Of a stretch of 64,000 nucleotides of DNA, positions 61,643 to 64,000 are shown one piece after another. Each line of letters starts with the position of its first letter. The stretch's first letter is position 1. The stretch is taken from the NCBI RefSeq assembly GCF_017874625.1, contig NZ_JAGIKZ010000008.1:1-64000 (forward strand), written 5' to 3'. Position numbers and translations under genes: made by a program. Source of the DNA: Cytobacillus eiseniae. GTDB taxonomy: Bacteria; Bacillota; Bacilli; Bacillales; Cytobacillaceae. The notes below the pieces were generated by a model. It saw nothing but the letters and a program-made list of their open reading frames with translations, was not told the origin of the DNA and did no database searches.

Positions 61643-62548
61643 TTGCCAATTAAAATTCCAAAGCTCTTGCCAGCAAGAGCAATTCTTGAAGAAGAAAAAA
61701 TATTTGTGATGGATGAGGATCGGGCTATAACCCAAGATATACGTCCGCTAAATATCTTGATTCTTAATTTAATGCCGAACAAGGAGAAAACAGAAGGCCA
61801 TTTGCTGCGTTTATTAGGCAACACCGCCTTACAAGTAAATATCTCCTTTTTGAAAATGGCTTCGCATGAATCAAAAAATACGAGTGCCATGCATTTAGAT
61901 CAATTTTATACGACCTTCCCCGAAATTAAGCATCGAAAATTTGATGGGATGATCATTACTGGTGCCCCTATTGAGCTGCTGCGATTTGAAGAAGTAGATT
62001 ATTGGGAAGAGTTAACGGCGATTATGGATTGGACAAAGAATAATGTTACATCAACGATTCATATTTGCTGGGGAGCACAGGCGGCATTGTACTACCACTT
62101 TGGCATAAAAAAATATGAGCTCCCACATAAATGCACAGGTGTATTTTGGCATCATATCGATGATTATTCTGAGAAATTGCTTCGAGGGTTTGATGATATC
62201 TATTTAGCGCCACATTCTAGAAATACAAATATTGTAATAGAGCAACTGAATAATCACCCTGAAGTGAAATTACTGTCCTCTTCTGAAGAGGCTGGACCTT
62301 TTATTATGAGTTCTAATCACGGCAAACAAATTATGATAACTGGACATTTAGAATACGATGCTGAAACCTTGGCTGAGGAATATAGACGAGATATGGACAA
62401 AGGACAGATCAATCTCCCCTTGCATTATTTTCCAAATGATGATCCGAATCGTCAGCCTATCAATAAATGGCGTTCACATGCACATTTATTATTTTCAAAT
62501 TGGTTGAATTACTATGTATATCAAGAGACCCCGTATGATTGGGACTAA
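61643..62548 (+). CDS. metA: Homoserine O-acetyltransferase (MetA family)
   Basis: This 301-residue enzyme acts in methionine synthesis. Nucleophile Cys142 in HICWGAQAA and the catalytic His235 and Glu237 in GHLEYD are present. Residue 111 is Glu (GAPIE), the residue reported to favour acetyl-CoA over succinyl-CoA in Bacillus, so acetyl transfer is expected. TTG 61643 follows AAGGGGATGAG. It is divergent from fhs. No S-box riboswitch is seen before it. Confidence 0.94.
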   Translation: MPIKIPKLLPARAILEEEKIFVMDEDRAITQDIRPLNILILNLMPNKEKTEGHLLRLLGNTALQVNISFLKMASHESKNTSAMHLDQFYTTFPEIKHRKFDGMIITGAPIELLRFEEVDYWEELTAIMDWTKNNVTSTIHICWGAQAALYYHFGIKKYELPHKCTGVFWHHIDDYSEKLLRGFDDIYLAPHSRNTNIVIEQLNNHPEVKLLSSSEEAGPFIMSSNHGKQIMITGHLEYDAETLAEEYRRDMDKGQINLPLHYFPNDDPNRQPINKWRSHAHLLFSNWLNYYVYQETPYDWD

Positions 62549-62562
62549 AGTGGAAAGATTGA

Positions 62563-62590
62563 AAGCCCAGTTCATGAATGAACTGGGCTT
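62563..62590. terminator. Bidirectional terminator, metA / AIM24-type gene
   Basis: AAGCCCAGTTCAT/ATGAACTGGGCTT, a perfect 13-bp stem with a 2-base loop, between convergent genes. Confidence 0.88.
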
Positions 62591-62597
62591 CCTTATC

Positions 62598-63293
62598 TTA
62601 TGATTGCTCTGAATAATATACTTCCTCAAATGGCTGGACAACTACAAAACCATTGCCAGAAAACTTCATTTGAACTGATTCTCCACTTCCTCTGCCAATA
62701 AACGTTTTGAAGGAAATATCTGTTACAAATTCTGGTTGAAGATTACCTGACCAGGCAACAGTCGCATTTGGATCAGTAAAAACTGGATTATCAGGTGTAA
62801 CGAGCAGGGTTAATGGTTCATAATGCGATGTAATTGCAACCATCCCCTTACCTTCAAGACGAACATTGAAAAGTCCACCTGAAAGCATCCCTGCAACCTT
62901 TCTCATTAATTTAATATCCCAATTAATTGTAGGTTCGAAAGCAAGTAAATCATTGCCATTGACGAAAATAGAATCCCCTTGTAAATGCAAGATGGAGATT
63001 TTCTTTCCTTGATCAGCCACATATAGCTTGCCATTCCCTGTTGCTTTCATCAAAGATGTGCCCTCACCAGTTAAAGCTTTTTTGAATAGCTTCCCTAGGC
63101 CATGTTCTAGGATTCCTTCTCGTTCAAATTTTATTTTTCCACGATAGGAAATCATTGCTCCCGCTTTTGTCCATATTTGGTTCGTTAAATTAATTTCAAG
63201 AATACGCGGAGATTCTAGTTCAAATAATCCTTCTCCCTTATCTTCCTGCTTTGTTTTATTCACAAATTCATCAATTGAATAACGACTCATCAT
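62598..63293 (-). CDS. AIM24-family beta-barrel protein
   Basis: This 231-residue protein has the TRAP-like AIM24 fold (MISYRGKIKFEREG, FNVRLEGKGMVAITSHYEPL, LVTPDNPVFTDPNATVAWSG). Bacterial members are small soluble proteins with unclear roles. ATG 63293 and 63290 are adjacent alternatives. It is separate from the methyltransferase by a dispersed repeat. Confidence 0.88.
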   Translation of the reverse strand: MMSRYSIDEFVNKTKQEDKGEGLFELESPRILEINLTNQIWTKAGAMISYRGKIKFEREGILEHGLGKLFKKALTGEGTSLMKATGNGKLYVADQGKKISILHLQGDSIFVNGNDLLAFEPTINWDIKLMRKVAGMLSGGLFNVRLEGKGMVAITSHYEPLTLLVTPDNPVFTDPNATVAWSGNLQPEFVTDISFKTFIGRGSGESVQMKFSGNGFVVVQPFEEVYYSEQS

Positions 63294-63318
63294 GCATCGT
63301 CCCTTTACTTTTTATTAT

Positions 63319-63455
63319 TGGCTGTTTTCGCAAACATTGTTGCTTATTAAGATAAAGTTGGTAAAGGTTGATTTCCGCTCCAATCAACCGACCCATTTGA
63401 TAAACCATTCATTCTAACATTTAATTTAAAAACAACAATCTTTAGAAATGAGCCT
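63319..63455. repeat. Dispersed repeat family A, copy 6 (short form)
   Basis: It matches copy 1 closely: TTCGCAAACATTGTTGCTTA, GGTAAAGGTTGATTTCCGCT, CCAATCAACCGACC and CAACAATCTTTAGAAATGAG. Its right end covers the last bases of the methyltransferase gene. Confidence 0.88.
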
Positions 63456-64000
63456 TATTATTTTTCAACATAAATACCCACATAAATGAGAGGGATTGTC
63501 TTAATTCAAATGAAAGGGATCCAATAGGGATTTGATTCACTCCTTGCTTATACACGCCGAAGCTATCCACCTTTTCCCAACCATTCTCTATAGCAAGAAT
63601 TTCTAATTCCCAAGGCATCATCGTATTACAAATTACCTTTTCATTATATAGACGGCGAAAACTGTTTATTCGCGGACCAGCAGTCGGACCTAATATTCCG
63701 ATACAAGCATTTCCTCCTGGCTTGACAATTCTTTGAATTTCCTTCATCACATGGAGAGGATGTTCTGTCCATTCAAGCGAATTAATAGCTAAGATCGCAT
63801 CAAAGGAATCGTTCTCAAATGGCAAGGACGAAATATCACCTTTAAGAAATTGTGCTGTATTCCCTGAATTGATTTGTTTTGCTTTATCAATCATTTCCTC
63901 TGAAACATCAATTCCTACTACTGAATAGCCCAGTTCAGTCAGTTTGAGGGATCCAACTCCATCCCCACAGCCAAGATCACATACGGTTCTATTGGCTTTC
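63442..64000 (-). CDS. SAM-dependent methyltransferase, 5' end cut by window
   Basis: At least 186 codons are open from the right edge to the stop at 63442. The part before the internal Met (63894) reads VCDLGCGDGVGSLKLTELGY, the SAM-binding motif I, so the true start lies beyond 64000. Later motifs: FENDSFDAILAINSLEWTEH and VKPGGNACIG. Class I methyltransferase, substrate unknown. The C-terminus runs into a repeat, and may have been altered by it. Confidence 0.85.
   Translation of the reverse strand, partial: KANRTVCDLGCGDGVGSLKLTELGYSVVGIDVSEEMIDKAKQINSGNTAQFLKGDISSLPFENDSFDAILAINSLEWTEHPLHVMKEIQRIVKPGGNACIGILGPTAGPRINSFRRLYNEKVICNTMMPWELEILAIENGWEKVDSFGVYKQGVNQIPIGSLSFELRQSLSFMWVFMLKNNKAHF

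Overview
The window is AT-rich DNA from a low-GC, endospore-forming Firmicute of the family Bacillaceae. Evidence is the strong Bacillus-type ribosome sites, the frequent GTG/TTG starts, and gene blocks that match Bacillus subtilis 168 in content and partly in order (ctpA-yodJ-deoD-yodL-yozD-yodN-yozE-yokU-kamA-ablB-yodQRST; ypmS-ypmR-ypmQ; ilvA-plsC-dfrA-thyA; ypjP, ypiP, brxA, ypgR, ypgQ). Most genes lie on the minus strand. No rRNA, tRNA, CRISPR array or phage module was seen. The species cannot be named from the sequence alone.

Layout. 0.1-5 kb: a secreted CAP-domain protein with a proline/glutamine repeat, then an operon of a beta-propeller lipoprotein, an OmpR-type regulator, a histidine kinase and a FixH/YtkA-like lipoprotein. 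5-12 kb: small unknown proteins, a CobW GTPase overlapping the protease gene ctpA, the carboxypeptidase yodJ, deoD and yodL. 12.6-16.9 kb: a glycerophosphodiesterase, spo0M, and the small genes yozD, yodN, yozE and yokU. 16.9-25 kb: the beta-lysine (kam/abl) locus. kamA has its own sigma-54 promoter and is separated by a strong terminator from yodT-yodS-yodR-yodQ-ablB and a sigma-54 activator gene. 25-27.3 kb: a YjcZ-like peptide and an RsgA-like GTPase behind a leader peptide and a terminator/antiterminator switch. 27-34.8 kb: ypmS-ypmR-ypmQ(SCO1), a nucleoside hydrolase, a PCYCGC lipoprotein and tatA/tatC. 35-40.3 kb: ilvA, plsC, dfrA, thyA and a secreted PPEP-like metalloprotease. 40.4-50.7 kb: a tellurite/stress (Ter) island. 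50.7-64 kb: housekeeping and stress genes (ypjP, ypiP, brxA, ypgR, yfmR, ypgQ, degV-type, fhs, metA, an AIM24-type gene) and a methyltransferase cut by the right edge.

How genes work together. The Ter island joins two TerD proteins, TerC, TelA and YceG with a four-gene enzymatic module (TIM-barrel C-C lyase, phosphoribosyltransferase-TRSP, StiP-PELOTA, HAD phosphatase). The families predict that it makes a phosphoribosyl-derived small molecule under envelope stress, and a near-perfect ECF-sigma promoter precedes the first terD. The kam locus should turn lysine into beta-lysine and derivatives. thyA, dfrA and fhs serve one-carbon metabolism.

The window is also rich in non-coding repeats. One dispersed family has six copies, a second roughly 285-bp family flanks plsC, two matching four-unit palindrome arrays share the same spacing, and a MITE-like element sits just upstream of ctpA. 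The best candidates for new biology are the leader-peptide attenuator of the RsgA-like gene, the Ter biosynthetic island, and the paired palindrome arrays.
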